From Apricaphanius iberus (lineage: Eukaryota > Chordata > Actinopteri > Cyprinodontiformes > Aphaniidae): a stretch of 64,000 nt of DNA. Below the pieces are notes generated by a model. The model searched no databases and was not told the origin of the DNA. It saw only the letters and a program-made list of their open reading frames with translations. Position 1 is the stretch's first letter. The number at the start of each line of letters is the position of its first letter. The stretch spans positions 248,001 through 312,000 of the forward strand of contig JAPXFQ010000839.1 in NCBI GenBank assembly GCA_028564705.1. The letters run 5' to 3'. Of the stretch, positions 35,296-45,350 are shown piece after piece. The position numbers and the translations under genes were made by a program.

Positions 35296-36740
35296 AGCAG
35301 GGAGCAAGAAAAGCGTCTAGGAGATGACAGCGGAGGAGAGTTGGAAGTGAGAGCAGCTGATCGCAAATTAACAAAAACTTAACAACAGTTGGATCAAAAC
35401 TTTTGTGTTTTTTTGGTGGTTGGCAATAGCTGTGTGTGGAAGGTTCAAGATGTTTGAACAAGATGAAGATGAGGATGAAGAAATTAATTATGAGGAATGG
35501 ATTTCAGCGTCTAATAGAAAGGGGCGGAGAGCAGACAAGCACATTTTGAACCAGAGTAGTAATTTGATTTGAGAGAAATGGATAATCAAGAAATTAAAGT
35601 AATACTGAGATTTAGGATAGAAGATGAGGACATCAATTTTAGCCCAATAGCCTTACCTGGGGAATTGGAAAAAAAGATGGGAGATGTATGTAAAAAAAGT
35701 TGTGTGTCAAAAGAGAGTTCTTGGGGAAAACAGATTTGTGAGAGTAGTGATAATCGATATTCCGATTGATGAGGACTTGGAAAAAATAAAACGAAATATT
35801 CATGGGGGAGAAGTGAGTAACGTAAAACGATTGATGAAAACAGAAAATGGCCCGAGAGTAAGGAGCAGGTTGGTTCTGTTGGAGTTCAAAGAATCGGTGT
35901 TACCGGAGCGATTCAGGATTGGCTATCTGAGTTTCCTGTTAGGGCTTATGTTCCACCAACATTACGTTGCTATAATTATCAGAGGTACGGACGTATTGCA
36001 GCCGTTTGTAGAGGGAAGCAGAGATGTCCTAAATGTGGTGGCGAGCACACTTTTGAAGAAAGATAATGTGCCAGAGAAGTGCTGTAACTGTGGCGGTCAG
36101 AGCGACATATTGGGAATATGAAATCAGGAAAAGAGAGCTAGAAATCAAACGAATAAAAAGAGTCAACAAATTAAGCTCTGCAGATGCAGTAAAATGAGTT
36201 CAAAACAACCCAGGAAAGAGATCATATCAAAGCACATCAACTGAAACGAGTCAAGGAGAGAAAAGGGATACAGGAGTGACAGCAGACAATCTGGATACAG
36301 GACTGACGACAGACAAACTCATTTTGTGTATAGCTTGTTATTAACTGCACAGATCAGGCTAAACATAAGATGGAGGAAAAAAATTAATAGTGAAAGGAGC
36401 AGAAAAATTTCTCGGTATTAAAGATTTTTCATGGGAGCATGTAACAAAAAAACTCAAGGAAGAGGGGAGGTCAGGTGGATCATCGGATAGGACAAATTAA
36501 TTTACAGTGAAATACTTTTGATGTGGCTGGGGAAGGTGTGAAGCTTGTTATGATTTATGATAGCCTGAGAATTTATTTTCTATTTTTTTTACGTATTTTT
36601 ATTTACTTTTTTTGTTTAAGGAGGTTAAATTAGTTTTTAGTAATATTCAATACCAGTAGTCGGCGATAATGCGCACTTATATTGATTGCCAACCGCCATA
36701 AAAAAACAGAAGAAGAAGAAGAAGAAGACGACAACGACGA
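35296..36740 (+). mobile_element. ORF1-only derivative of the I-clade LINE
   Basis: A 5' UTR, ORF1 and a 3' terminus of the same family (CCAGTAGTCGGCGATAATGC, GATTGCCAACCGCC, GAA repeats at 36710-36728) are present, but no ORF2 lies between. Only about 430 bp separate the end of ORF1 from the 3' terminus. It starts directly after the GAA tail of the preceding element, in the same orientation. This is either an internally deleted copy or a non-autonomous subfamily. Confidence 0.65.
35449..36230 (+). pseudogene. I-clade LINE ORF1 (gag-like zinc-knuckle protein), broken
   Basis: Begins M-F-E-Q-D-E-D-E-D-E-E (35449), an acidic N-terminus. After a stop come E-I-K-V-I-L-R-F and, in another frame, I-I-D-I-P-I-D-E-D-L-E-K-I-K-R-N-I and V-K-R-L-M-K-T-E-N-G-P-R-V. 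Then V-P-P-T-L-R-C-Y-N-Y-Q-R-Y-G-R-I-A-A-V-C is a C-C-H-C knuckle whose second Cys is Tyr and whose His is Arg. C-P-K-C-G-G-E-H follows, a second cysteine-rich unit, and at about 36080 C-C-N-C-G-G. Such proteins bind LINE RNA. At least three frame changes and the lost zinc ligands make this copy non-functional. Confidence 0.8.
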
Positions 36741-36933
36741 CTCTTCTTGTGACCTGCGTTAAGATATCAGAAAAGACAGTAGAAAAACATGTGAGTTTTA
36801 CCCGTTACTTTTACCTGACAAAATGACATCATGCAAGTCTAGTTTCAAAAGAAAAGGGACGCAACCACTTGTTTAACCAGTTAAATACGCAAAAATTAGG
36901 CGTCATCCAAGTAAAGAAATTGGAAACAGCTAC

Positions 36934-37145
36934 GGTGTTACACCAGAATCTGTGACCCTAGCGGACACTGTTTCACTGAGCTTAGGTTTAGGCAAACTTG
37001 GGTTTTGAATTGGGTTTAGGCATTTTTAGCTAGGAATTTATGATTAGGGAAAGGGCATAAAATTCAAATTTAATCAGTCCACTCAGAATGCTCAGAAACA
37101 CTAGGGTCACAGATTCTGATGGGTCACAGTTTCTGGTGTAACACC
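36934..37145. mobile_element. 212-bp MITE with nested inverted repeats
   Basis: The outer ends are GGTGTTACACCAGAATCTGT (left) and, read inward from the right, GGTGTTACACCAGAAACTGT. Just inside the right end, CTAGGGTCACAGATTCTG is the exact reverse complement of CAGAATCTGTGACCCTAG in the left end, so two inverted partners compete for the same left arm. The first 11 bases are themselves almost palindromic. The target duplication is unclear and the superfamily is not assigned. Confidence 0.65.
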
Positions 37146-37955
37146 TAACTTCTGACAAAACAGCATACTGTGTCAGAATAGCATACCGTAACTAGAGTTA
37201 TCTAACCAATTTTAAACAACCCACAAGTTTTATGTTCCAACCCTAAGGTCATTAAAGGACAAATATACACTCTTTTAAATGTTTAAACCTAAAATATATA
37301 TAGTTTAAGTTGATTTGAACAGATTTTAAACACCAAAGGGAAAAGTAAGTTTTTCACCCCGCTGCGCATGCGCATTAACCGAACGTTAAGCTGTTAGCTG
37401 TGTTGGTCAGGTGATTACCCAGAAAATAAACACACATGTTAAAACATGGTGTAATTCTATGTAAAGCTAAGCTTTAAACATGTTAAAAGCGAATTAGAAT
37501 AGGCCGTAATCTTAATAAAGCAGACCCACTGCACAAAGTGACTTCTAAAAGACAGGTTTTTAATTTATTTTTCTTTTGAGTTGATTGTAATGTTTTTTTA
37601 CTTCAAAAACGTTATTCAAAACAGAGTACAATATTACAGGGCTCTAACTTAGTGTGGCTTTACATGAGGAGTCAAGTAGAATTATAAACAAATTAACATA
37701 CATGCATTAGAAATGAATGGGAAAATATAACGGAGAGAAAAAAGACGGGGTTGAGGCCACTAGGGTTCAGATGAACACATTAAAGTATGCACACATTTCA
37801 ACAGTTATAATTGCCTTCTGTTGGTCAGAGTACTTAATAGGACACAGTCTGTCTTAATCTGCTTGGCAAAAACAAATAGTGTTTTGTGTGTGACATTGTT
37901 GCATAAACCCTTATTATTATCAGAAAGAAAAGAGAGTACACAGATTTAATAAACG
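37146..37955. other. Unassigned A/T-rich DNA
   Basis: No gene or element end recognised. GCGCATGCGCATTAACCG near 37364 is a local GC-rich palindrome. Confidence 0.35.
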
Positions 37956-37957
37956 TA

Positions 37958-38495
37958 CAGTACAGACCAAAAGTTTGGACACTCCTCATTCAATGAGTTT
38001 CCTTTCTTTTCATGACTATTGACATTGTAGATTCACACTGAAGGCAACAGAACTATGAATGAACAAATATGGAATTATGTAGTACTTTTACAAAAAAAGT
38101 GTGGTATAACCTGGCCTCCAAAGTCACCGGACCATAACCAGCTTGAGAGGATTTAGGGTGAGCTGAGCCGCAGAGTGAAGGCACAAGGGCCAACAAGTAC
38201 TAAGCATCTCTGGGAACTCGTTCAAGACTGTTGGAAAACGATTTCGGGTTACTACGTTTTGAAGCTTAAGAGAATGCAAAGCAGTAATAAGAGCAAAGGG
38301 TGGCTACTTTGAGGAATCTAAAATATAACACATGCATTCAGTTATTTCCCCCTTTTTGTTTAAGTACATACAGTAATTCCATACATGTGTTCATTCATAG
38401 TTTTGTTGCTCTTAATTGAGAATCCACAATGTAGTCATGAAAAGAAAGGAAACTCATTGAATGAGAAGGTGTGTCCTAACTTTTGGTCCGTACTG
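37958..38495 (+). mobile_element. Tc1/mariner element, 538-bp deletion derivative
   Basis: Ends CAGTACAGACCAAAAGTTTG (left) and, read inward from the right, CAGTACGGACCAAAAGTTAG, with TA at both outer edges (37956-37957, 38496-38497). Inside, a plus-strand remnant reads W-P-P-K-S-P-D-H-N, then L-S-R-R-V-K-A-Q-G-P-T-S and L-W-E-L-V-Q-D-C-W-K-T-I-S. This is the C-terminal part of a Tc1 transposase around the third catalytic residue. The remainder of the transposase is deleted. Confidence 0.85.
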
Positions 38496-38756
38496 TATGT
38501 TATACCAACAAAAGAAAGGCAGAGAATACATGTAAAGCTACAATCAAACGTTTTGGAAATCAGCACTATAAGAAAACATTAAACTTTTTCCTTTTTTTGT
38601 TTCCTTTCCAAATAGATTCTGACCCAGAGTTAAAGAATTATTAGAGTGCTGTTGCTGAACTGAAGAACATATCAGTGTTTCATTTTTCTAATATATTAAC
38701 ATCTTATATATAGCCAAGTACTTCTGTACTATTGACAAATCCTCTCTCCTAAAAAG

Positions 38757-39280
38757 TATGCTGTCATCTCATCTTCACATGCCTTTTTCTCTTGCTTGGA
38801 GGCTGATGACCACTTCATGTACATTTTCCTTTTCAGCTTCTGGAAAACACTGTAGCCTCAGGTTCCATTATGGCCCATATGCCTCTAGGTCAATAAAACG
38901 ATTCATGCATTTTTGGGTATTTACCTTGCATTTCTCCATACGATTTTCAAGAATTACCATCTTTTCATTCATAATTTTAATATCAGAGTGTAAGGTGTCC
39001 ACCATTTTCTCCTGTCCATCACTTCTTGAGTTAATCAAGTTGGAAAACATGTGGACAGTGTAATCAGAAACGGGACGCATTCACCTCCCTCCTCTTGTTT
39101 CTTGGCAAGAGAAGGCAATTTTGCATAGCGCTAGTGCTTCCCATATCAAAGCTGTTGTCGTGCTCAGTAGCATGTAGGCTTAAAGCATTATGCGCCTCCT
39201 TTGCTGGAGTCTCTCCTGCCCTATTTTGGACTTTTTTCCAGGTGTAACCACACAAACTTGTATCTGGTCTATTCTTCAAT
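38757..39280 (-). pseudogene. L1/Tx1-type ORF1 fragment
   Basis: On the minus strand 39279-39064 reads T-S-L-C-G-Y-T-W-K-K-V-Q-N-R. From 39080 a coiled-coil-like stretch follows (L-I-N-S-R-S-D-G-Q-E-K-M-V, I-M-N-E-K-M-V-I-L-E-N-R-M-E-K), leading into F-I-D-L-E-A-Y-G-P, a stop, W-N-L-R-L-Q-C-F-P-E-A-E-K-E-N-V. That transition from coiled coil to W-N-L-R-L-x-G-x-P-E is typical of fish L1/Tx1 ORF1 proteins. It is truncated soon after, with no ORF2 nearby. Confidence 0.6.
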
Positions 39281-39368
39281 TGTGGATCGCATACCTGTCA
39301 AGGACCCTGTTTTGGCCGGGAAACTCCTGTTTTTTACCTCTGTTTCCCGCCGTCATCCCTTATAATCA

Positions 39369-39371
<3 letters not shown>

Positions 39372-39414
<43 letters not shown>
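39372..39414. repeat. (TTA)n microsatellite
   Basis: About fourteen uninterrupted TTA units. Poly-Asn and poly-Tyr frames on either strand come from this tract. Confidence 0.95.
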
Positions 39415-39427
39415 CCCGTAAGCCGAC

Positions 39428-40100
39428 TAGGGCTGCCACGATTAGTCGATTCGTCACGAAAATGTCAACAACCAGAATTGTTGACAATACATTTATTTGT
39501 TGACATAATCTTTTTTTTTTATAAGAAAGCTTTGTTTTTCTCTTAAATCTGCGGCTGTACCGCACACTGCTTTCTAAATGCTGTATGTCTATGGCTCTGT
39601 CTGCCTCTCTGCCCCAGATGCACATGTGCAGCAGCACTGGGAGTCCGGATCACTCGTTGCGTAACTCCAGAAAAGCCCAAACTATCATGGTGAGCCGACA
39701 ACAGAGCTCTACAGTTTAGGAGCGTTTGACAAAACTTGTACAGAAGCATGTGTAATCCAAAATCCACTAGGACGACGATAGGCCTGGGCGAAAAATCAAT
39801 TGAATGAATTAAATCAAAATTTTTTGTTGCGGGTGATTTAAAAAGTAAGCAAATTGAGCTTTTATGTAATGGTGCCTTTTGGGCTCTCTGGAGTTTCCGT
39901 AGCGTAAGGTTCCCTTAGCTGTATGGTGAGCGACTACACACGAAATAACACGACAGCAAGCGACAACTTTGCTAACGGTGAGAGTGGGACGTTTGTTCCC
40001 AAGAAAGGGATAACATTTTCTGTTGTTAGCTATTGGTAAGTCTAACAATAAATAAAATAAAATATAAAATTTCGACAGAGCACATTCTCATCCAAACTAC
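39428..40100. other. Probable hAT-type fragments
   Basis: TAGGGCTGCCACGATTAGTC at 39428, followed by GTCAACAACCAGAATTGTTG, is the outer end typical of hAT elements (CAGGGCTGCAACGATTAGTC). A second hAT-like beginning, GGCCTGGGCGAAAAATCAAT, occurs at about 39782. Neither has an identified right end and no transposase is visible. Confidence 0.4.
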
Positions 40101-40892
40101 AGTCAAGCTAGATGACGCTTGTCTTTTACTACTACTGCTGTAATTTAGCAGATTTTTTCCATAGTCTAGGACAACTCAAGCAAGAAATCAAATTAGATGG
40201 TCCATCATAAGTCCTGGTTAGATTGCTGTGATTCCCTGTAGGACACAGGTCCTGCCATGCAGTGCTAGGGGAGTTTTTTTTCGTTCCTTTTTTTCAGTCA
40301 GCCAATCCAACATTTAGTTGAGCTGACTTGACTATAAAAAGATGAGTGTCTGACTACTTGACTGCGGTTCTTCCACCGTTTAAAAAAAATGTGCTGTACG
40401 TGACTTAGTGAAATTGTTTTTCATTAGGCATTGTAAAAATAAAAAAAAATTCGGCAATAACAGTAGGCAGAGTGAACAGCCTGTTCACCAAATTCAATTC
40501 AGTTTATATAGGGCCGTTTCACAACAGATGAACTCAAGGCACTTTACAAGAAGAGTTATTACAATACAATTTTTAATTTAGGAATTGGAGTACCACTGAA
40601 GATTGCGTCGTGAATTCTCAGCAATCCCTCACAGTGAGCAAGCATGAAGCGACAGTGGAGAGGAAAAACTCCCTTTTAACAGGAAGAAACCTCCAGCAGA
40701 ACCATGCTCATAAGCGGCCATCTGCCGAGACCGTCTGGGGTTTGGAAAAGGCAGCAAAGACACAGAAAGACCAACAGAACTGATGCAGAAGCTGGTAGCA
40801 GGACGTGGAGAACGTTACGTCACTGGAATGCCCTCTTAGTCAGGGTCGTCAAGCAGGGCAGGACAGGAGCACCTACTGTAGGAAGAGACTAA

Positions 40893-41659
40893 TGTTGCAT
40901 TCACACTGCACATTTGGTCTGCGTCGAGCAACTCATTCAACGGATGAAGTTTGACGTATGTATTTTTTTGGCTTCCATAGCCTGCTTCTGATGAAAAAAC
41001 AATGCATGGGCGGGGATTCCTCTGTTGCCGCACGTTTTGAACTATGGCGGATCGTAACGAGAGAGCGGCATGGCTTTATTAGCTAGATAAAGCTAGACAA
41101 CGTTGACATCGGGTGCATCAGCGCCCATTATTCAGATGCGTTCAGAGTTTGGGGAGTTTAACCATTTGCTCCAGGAGCTGCTTATGGATGAGGTACGCTT
41201 TCAGTGCTACTTCCGTATGTCCCGCGCACCTAATTTTACAACCTCCTCGGCCGCATCGGAGCTTAAAACTCCTACCAGGACACCAACTACAGGTTCTCTG
41301 TTCCTCTTTAGGAGCGCCAGTCCATCTGACTTTGGTAAGTGTTATTGCAGATTTTTTTAAATCTGCGTTTGTTGAAAATGTTTTCACTGGACCCGCGCTT
41401 CATTCAGGATACATGTATAGTGACATAACTACAGTGAGATGCTCTGATTGGTTGCTGCACTGCGTTAACTGCATTGGGTCCGTCAAACGTTAAACTACCT
41501 GAACTTCTGCGTTACTGGTTTGCCGTATGTAACGCAAGTGAAGTTGACGGAGCCAACGTACACAACGCACCGCAGAGACTTTGACATACTCTACCATAGA
41601 CTTAACATATAATCTTGCCGCAACTGACGCTGACGCATGGGCTTGATCTGAATGCAGCG
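40893..41659. mobile_element. PIF/Harbinger-type element A, complete copy
   Basis: A 767-bp element with short degenerate inverted ends: TGTTGCATTCACACTG at left, CGCTGCATTCAGATC read inward from the right. TAA precedes (40890-40892) and TAT follows (41660-41662), a 3-bp TWA duplication with one change. The L2 copy at 81-672 provides the empty site (around 260). A truncated relative lies at 7972-9771, where the surviving end reads TGGTGCGTTCACACCACC. No transposase. Confidence 0.75.
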
Positions 41660-41852
41660 TATGAGAATACAGGTTAGCACTTGAATTGATAGCACATCAT
41701 GCAGTTGGGGAGAAGTAGGAGAGAAAGTAGGAACAGACTGTAATGTCCTACAACAGCCTAGCCTAAAGCAGCATAGCTACTAACATTAACCTGTCTCCTA
41801 GCTACTAGGAGACCTAGCTACTAATACATTCTACCTGGCTTACATTAATCTA

Positions 41853-43468
41853 CACTACCGTTCAAAAGTTTGGGGTCACCCAAACAATTTTGTGTTTTCC
41901 ATGAAAAGTCACACTTATTCACCACCATACGTTGTGAAATGAATAAAAAATAGTCAAGACATTGACAAGGTTAGAAATAATGATTTTTATTTGAAATAAG
42001 ATTGTTTTTACATCAAACTTTGCTTTCATCAAGGAATCCTCCATTTGCAGCAATTACAGCATTGCAGACCTTTGGCATTCTAGCTGTTAATTTGTTGAGG
42101 TAATCTGGAGAAATTGCACCCCACGCTTCTAGAAGCAGCTCCCACAATTTGGATTGGTTGGATGGGCACTTCTTGCGTACCATACAGTCAAGCTGCTCCC
42201 ACAACAGCTCAACGGGGTTCAAATCTGGTGACTGCGCTGGCCACTCCATTACCGATAGAATACCAGCTGCCTGCTTCTTCTCTAAATAGTTCTTGCACAA
42301 TTTCGAGGTGTGTTTTGGGTCATTGTCCTGTTGTAGGATGAAATTGGCTCCAATCAAGCGCTGTCCACTGGGTATGGCATGGCGTTGCAAAATGGAGTGA
42401 TAGCCTTCCTTATTCAGAATCCCTTTTACCCTGTACAAATCTCCCACCTTACCAGCACCAAAGCAACCCCAGACCATCACATTACCTCCACCATGCTTAA
42501 CAGATGGCGTCAGGCATTCTTCCAGCATCTTTTCAGTTGTTCTGCGTCTCACAAACGTTCTTCTTTGTGATCCAAACACCTCAAACTTGGATTCATCCGT
42601 CCACAGCACTTTTTTCCAGTCTTCCTCTGTCCAATGTCTGTGTTCTTTTGCCCATCTTAATCTTTTTCTTTTATTGGCCAGTCTCAGATATGGCTTTTTC
42701 TTTGCCACTCTGCCCTGAAGCCCAGAATCCCGCAGCCGCCTCTTCACTGTAGATGTTGACACTGGTGTTTTGCGGGTACTATTTAATGAAGATGCCAGTT
42801 GGGGACCTGTGAGGCGTCTGTTTCTCAAACTAGAGACTCTAATGTACTTATCTTCTTGCTCAGTTGTGCAACGCGGCCTCCCACTTCTTTTTCTACTCTG
42901 GTTAGAGCCTGTTTGTGCTGTCCTCTGAAGGGAGTAGTACACACCGTTGTAGGAAATCTTCAATTTCTTAGCAATTTCTCGCATGGAATAGCCTTCATTT
43001 CTAAGAACAAGAATAGACTGTCGAGTTTCAGATGAAAGTTCTCTTTTTCTGGCCATTTTGAGCGTTTAATTGACCCCACAAATGTGATGCTCCAGAAACT
43101 CAATCTGCTCAAAGGAAGGTCAGTTTTGTAGCTTCTGTACCGAGCTAAACTGTTTTCAGATGTGTGAACATGATTGCACAAGGGTTTTCTAATCATCAAT
43201 TAGCCTTCTGAGCCAATGAGCAAACACATTGTACCATTAGAACACTGGAGTGATAGTTGCTGGAAATGGGCCTCTATACACCTATGTAGATATTGCACCA
43301 AAAACCAGACATTTGCAGCTAGAATAGTCATTTACCACATTAGCAATGTATAGCGTGTGTTTCTTTAAAGTTAAGACTAGTTTAAAGTTGTCTTCATTGA
43401 AAAGTACAGTGCTTTTCCTTCAAAAATAAGGACATTTCAATGTGACCCCAAACTTTTGAACGGTAGTG
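41853..43468 (-). mobile_element. Complete Tc1/mariner transposon, DD38E type
   Basis: A 1616-bp element with identical 27-bp inverted ends beginning CACTACCGTTCAAAAGTTTG, bounded by TA on both sides (41851-41852, 43469-43470). It contains a single uninterrupted transposase gene on the minus strand. It is inserted in an L2 3' UTR. Intact frame plus identical ends indicate a recent insertion. Confidence 0.95.
42013..43056 (-). CDS. Tc1/mariner transposase, DD38E spacing, intact
   Basis: 347 residues from ATG at 43056-43054 to the stop at 42013. Two N-terminal helix-turn-helix units (S-M-R-E-I-A-K-K-L at 24-32; the second around 85-110) are joined by a basic linker with an R-S-G-R-P-R hook at 57-62 and a nuclear-localisation-like K-K-K-P-Y ... 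N-K-R-K-R at 119-132. The catalytic core has W-T-D-E-S-K-F with Asp154, the glycine-rich box at 189-202 (G-G-G-N-V-M-V-W-G-C-F-G), Q-Q-D-N-D-P-K-H-T-S with Asp244, and S-P-D-L-N-P-V-E-L-L-W with Glu283. Thirty-eight residues separate Asp244 from Glu283, against 34 in classical Tc1 and Sleeping Beauty; DD38E is the spacing of the fish-associated Intruder group. The product would bind the inverted ends and cut and paste the element at TA sites. No stop, frameshift or missing catalytic residue is seen. Expression is not shown by sequence. Confidence 0.93.
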   Translation of the reverse strand: MARKRELSSETRQSILVLRNEGYSMREIAKKLKISYNGVYYSLQRTAQTGSNQSRKRSGRPRCTTEQEDKYIRVSSLRNRRLTGPQLASSLNSTRKTPVSTSTVKRRLRDSGLQGRVAKKKPYLRLANKRKRLRWAKEHRHWTEEDWKKVLWTDESKFEVFGSQRRTFVRRRTTEKMLEECLTPSVKHGGGNVMVWGCFGAGKVGDLYRVKGILNKEGYHSILQRHAIPSGQRLIGANFILQQDNDPKHTSKLCKNYLEKKQAAGILSVMEWPAQSPDLNPVELLWEQLDCMVRKKCPSNQSKLWELLLEAWGAISPDYLNKLTARMPKVCNAVIAANGGFLDESKV

Positions 43469-43683
43469 TATCTCTACCTAGCTACTCTACCTGACTACTA
43501 ACATTAACTTTTGTCTTCCCAGCTTTTGACACTCCACCTGGCTACTAAAATTAACCTGTCTCTTCCTAGCACCTGTCTAACCTGTCTCTAACTGTAAGCT
43601 TTGTCAGAGGAAGGTTTTCAGCATAGTTTTAAAGACAGACAAGTTTTTTGCTTCACGAACCAACCCTGGGAGCTGGTTCCATA

Positions 43684-43724
43684 GGAGGGGAGCCTGGTAA
43701 CTGAAAGTTACCAGGCTCCCCTCC
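43684..43724. repeat. 19-bp perfect inverted repeat at an L2/MITE junction
   Basis: GGAGGGGAGCCTGGTAACT (43684-43702), a 3-base loop GAA, and its exact reverse complement (43706-43724). The arm at 43684-43702 encodes ordinary L2 codons on the minus strand. The other arm is an inverted copy placed exactly where L2 sequence ends and the MITE of family H begins. Confidence 0.9.
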
Positions 43725-43727
43725 CCT

Positions 43728-44145
43728 CTGACTGGGCAGTAGTTCTCCCAAATCCTATCCGCTAAGAATAACTTTATTTCCTCTATCTTCAGTACGCAGC
43801 AGTGATAGAGCTTATAAAAGCAAACAAACAAAACGTGCTTTAACACTGGATGATACCAACACAGCTCTGAGGGCATAAAAGCTTTTTTTTTTAAGAGTAA
43901 AGGTCGCACAAGTGATTTTGGAGCATTTTTTTTTTTTTTGCATGACGTTACAGTTCTTAAAACTTTGTTTTCAACCGTCCACATGCAGATACTGAAAACG
44001 GAGAAAACGCAAATATCCACTTTGGCCGGAGTTTTTGAAGAGATTCGTTTCTGGGACCGAAAATCTCCGGTTACGTGTGGATGACAGGCAACATAGAAAA
44101 GTATCTCCGTTTTGTGAGATACCCGGCTACGTCGTGTCCTTTATA
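43728..44145 (-). mobile_element. PIF/Harbinger-type MITE, family H, copy 2, one end lost
   Basis: Collinear in reverse with 2121-2540 of copy 1 (shared CTCCGGCCAAAGTGGA, TGCATGTGGACGGTTGAAAA, TTTGTTTGTTTGCTTTTATAAG). Its outer end near 44140 is degenerate (GGACACGACGTAGCCG). The other end is missing: it stops at the L2 junction at about 43727. Confidence 0.7.
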
Positions 44146-44160
44146 TATTGCTCCCCCTGC

Positions 44161-44235
44161 ACAATCAGAATCAGAATCAGCTTTAATGGCCAAGTATGAC
44201 ACATACAAGGAATTTACAGATACAGTACAACCTGT
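44161..44235 (-). mobile_element. Rex1-type LINE 3' tail
   Basis: On the minus strand AATTCCTTGTATGTGTCATAC, TTGGCCATTAAAGCTGATTC and further ATTCTG repeats match the 3' end of the element at 28825-32029. Only about 75 bp can be recognised. Confidence 0.65.
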
Positions 44236-44472
44236 CCAAGATCATTACAAACAACAACAAACAGATCCAGGTCACTGTTGGGCATGCAGCCACCGAGCGG
44301 CGCTCCCGTTTATGAAACATAGAGAGATACACATCTGGGGAGGGTTCCACGGTGAGGAGAAAAAACGCTCGACTGCGTTGTGGGTCCGTACAGCACTCAC
44401 AACACAGGTAATAGAAGAAAACGTGCATTTCACGTTTTTTCGTTTTTAAACTTTACCCTCTCTGTAAGTAGG

Positions 44473-44556
44473 CTATTGTGTGTAAGTTGTATAAAGTGTG
44501 AGTCTCGTGGCCGACACAAAGATGTCATGCATTATGTATGATGGAGCTTGATTATT
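44473..44556 (-). mobile_element. Short L2-type fragment
   Basis: The minus-strand codons N-N-Q-A-P-S-Y-I at about 44555-44530 are identical in DNA to part of the longer L2 fragment at 45058-45085 (ATGTATGATGGAGCTTGATT). The fragment is separated from it by a block containing a 57-bp inverted repeat. Confidence 0.6.
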
Positions 44557-44930
44557 AAAGGAATAGTTGACCGTTTTTACATACTGACATATGTTCTTAC
44601 CTAATCTTAGACTAGTTGATATGTACCTGTCTGGTCTTTGTCTGTGCGCTCTGTAGTGCAAACGGAGCACAAACGTAGCCTCTTCCACATACTGTATAGT
44701 ATAGTAACACAGAAATGTAACATGTCGATTTTCTCAGCGGATAAAAATGGGTACTCCTACAAGTCACGCTGCTTCTATTGACGGAAGTGAGCGGGAGAGA
44801 AGTCTTTAGGAGTTAGTGCGCGGACGTAGTGCTCCTCGTATTATTATGCCTCACAATATAGTACCCCTTTTTATCCGCTGAGAAAATCGACATGTTACAT
44901 TTCTGTGTTACTATACTTTGTAGTGTAACA
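44557..44930. mobile_element. Foldback element with 57-bp arms
   Basis: Arms at 44698-44754 and 44861-44917 are reverse complements over 57 bp with one mismatch (arm text starts AGTATAGTAACACAGAAATG and includes TTTTCTCAGCGGATAAAAA). A 106-bp spacer separates them. The flanks 44557-44697 and 44918-44930 do not pair. The block lies between two fragments of L2. No target duplication was fixed and the superfamily is unknown. Confidence 0.6.
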
Positions 44931-45350
44931 CTTCGGGTAACTGTATTTAAATAGGGAACATGTGGAAGAGTTTGGTAGCTTCTGACCGAAGCTGATTTGG
45001 AGCTATACAGTATATGGAAGAGGCTCTGTTAGGAACATATGGAACAATCAGGTCTCTTATGTATGATGGAGCTTGATTATTAAGAGCTTTATATGTCAGA
45101 AGGAGGATCTTGAATTCTCTTCTAGATTTTAATGGGAGCCAGTGAAGAGAAGCTGAAATAGGGGAAATGTGATCTCTTCTTCTTTTATTCATTAGAACCC
45201 TAGCAGCAGCATTTTGGACTAACTGAAGACTTTTAATTGTTTTCTGTGGATTACCTGATAATAAAGAGTTACAGTAATCCAGCCTTGAAGTAACAAAGGC
45301 ATGGACTAGTTTTTCAGACTTGTCGGCTTTGTGTGTTCTGTCTGGGGGAT
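44931..45350 (-). pseudogene. L2-type reverse-transcriptase C-terminal fragment
   Basis: The minus-strand frame from about 45320 reads [22 protein letters not shown], then [38 protein letters not shown]: the L2 RT thumb and C-terminal region. The conserved P-Y-V-P-N-R-A follows, and then the frame degrades. The catalytic palm is absent. It lies next to the RTE copy at 45444. Confidence 0.85.

Larger units (their letters stand above)
40490..43725 (-). mobile_element. L2-type LINE copy carrying two DNA transposons
   Basis: Read on the minus strand: the last RT residues at 43720-43604 (F-S-Y-Q-A-P-L-L-W-N-Q-L-P, then F-K-T-M-L-K-T-F-L and a stop), the 3' UTR, a complete Tc1/mariner insertion (41853-43468), more 3' UTR, a Harbinger-type insertion (40893-41659), and the terminal block with GGTTTCTTCCTGTTAAAAGG and TATATAAACTGAATTGAATT to 40490. 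The uninterrupted copy at 81-672 matches it on both sides of the second insertion. Confidence 0.85.

Noticed and set aside
39353..39637. Poly-asparagine and poly-tyrosine proteins
   Set aside because: Translations of the TTA microsatellite.
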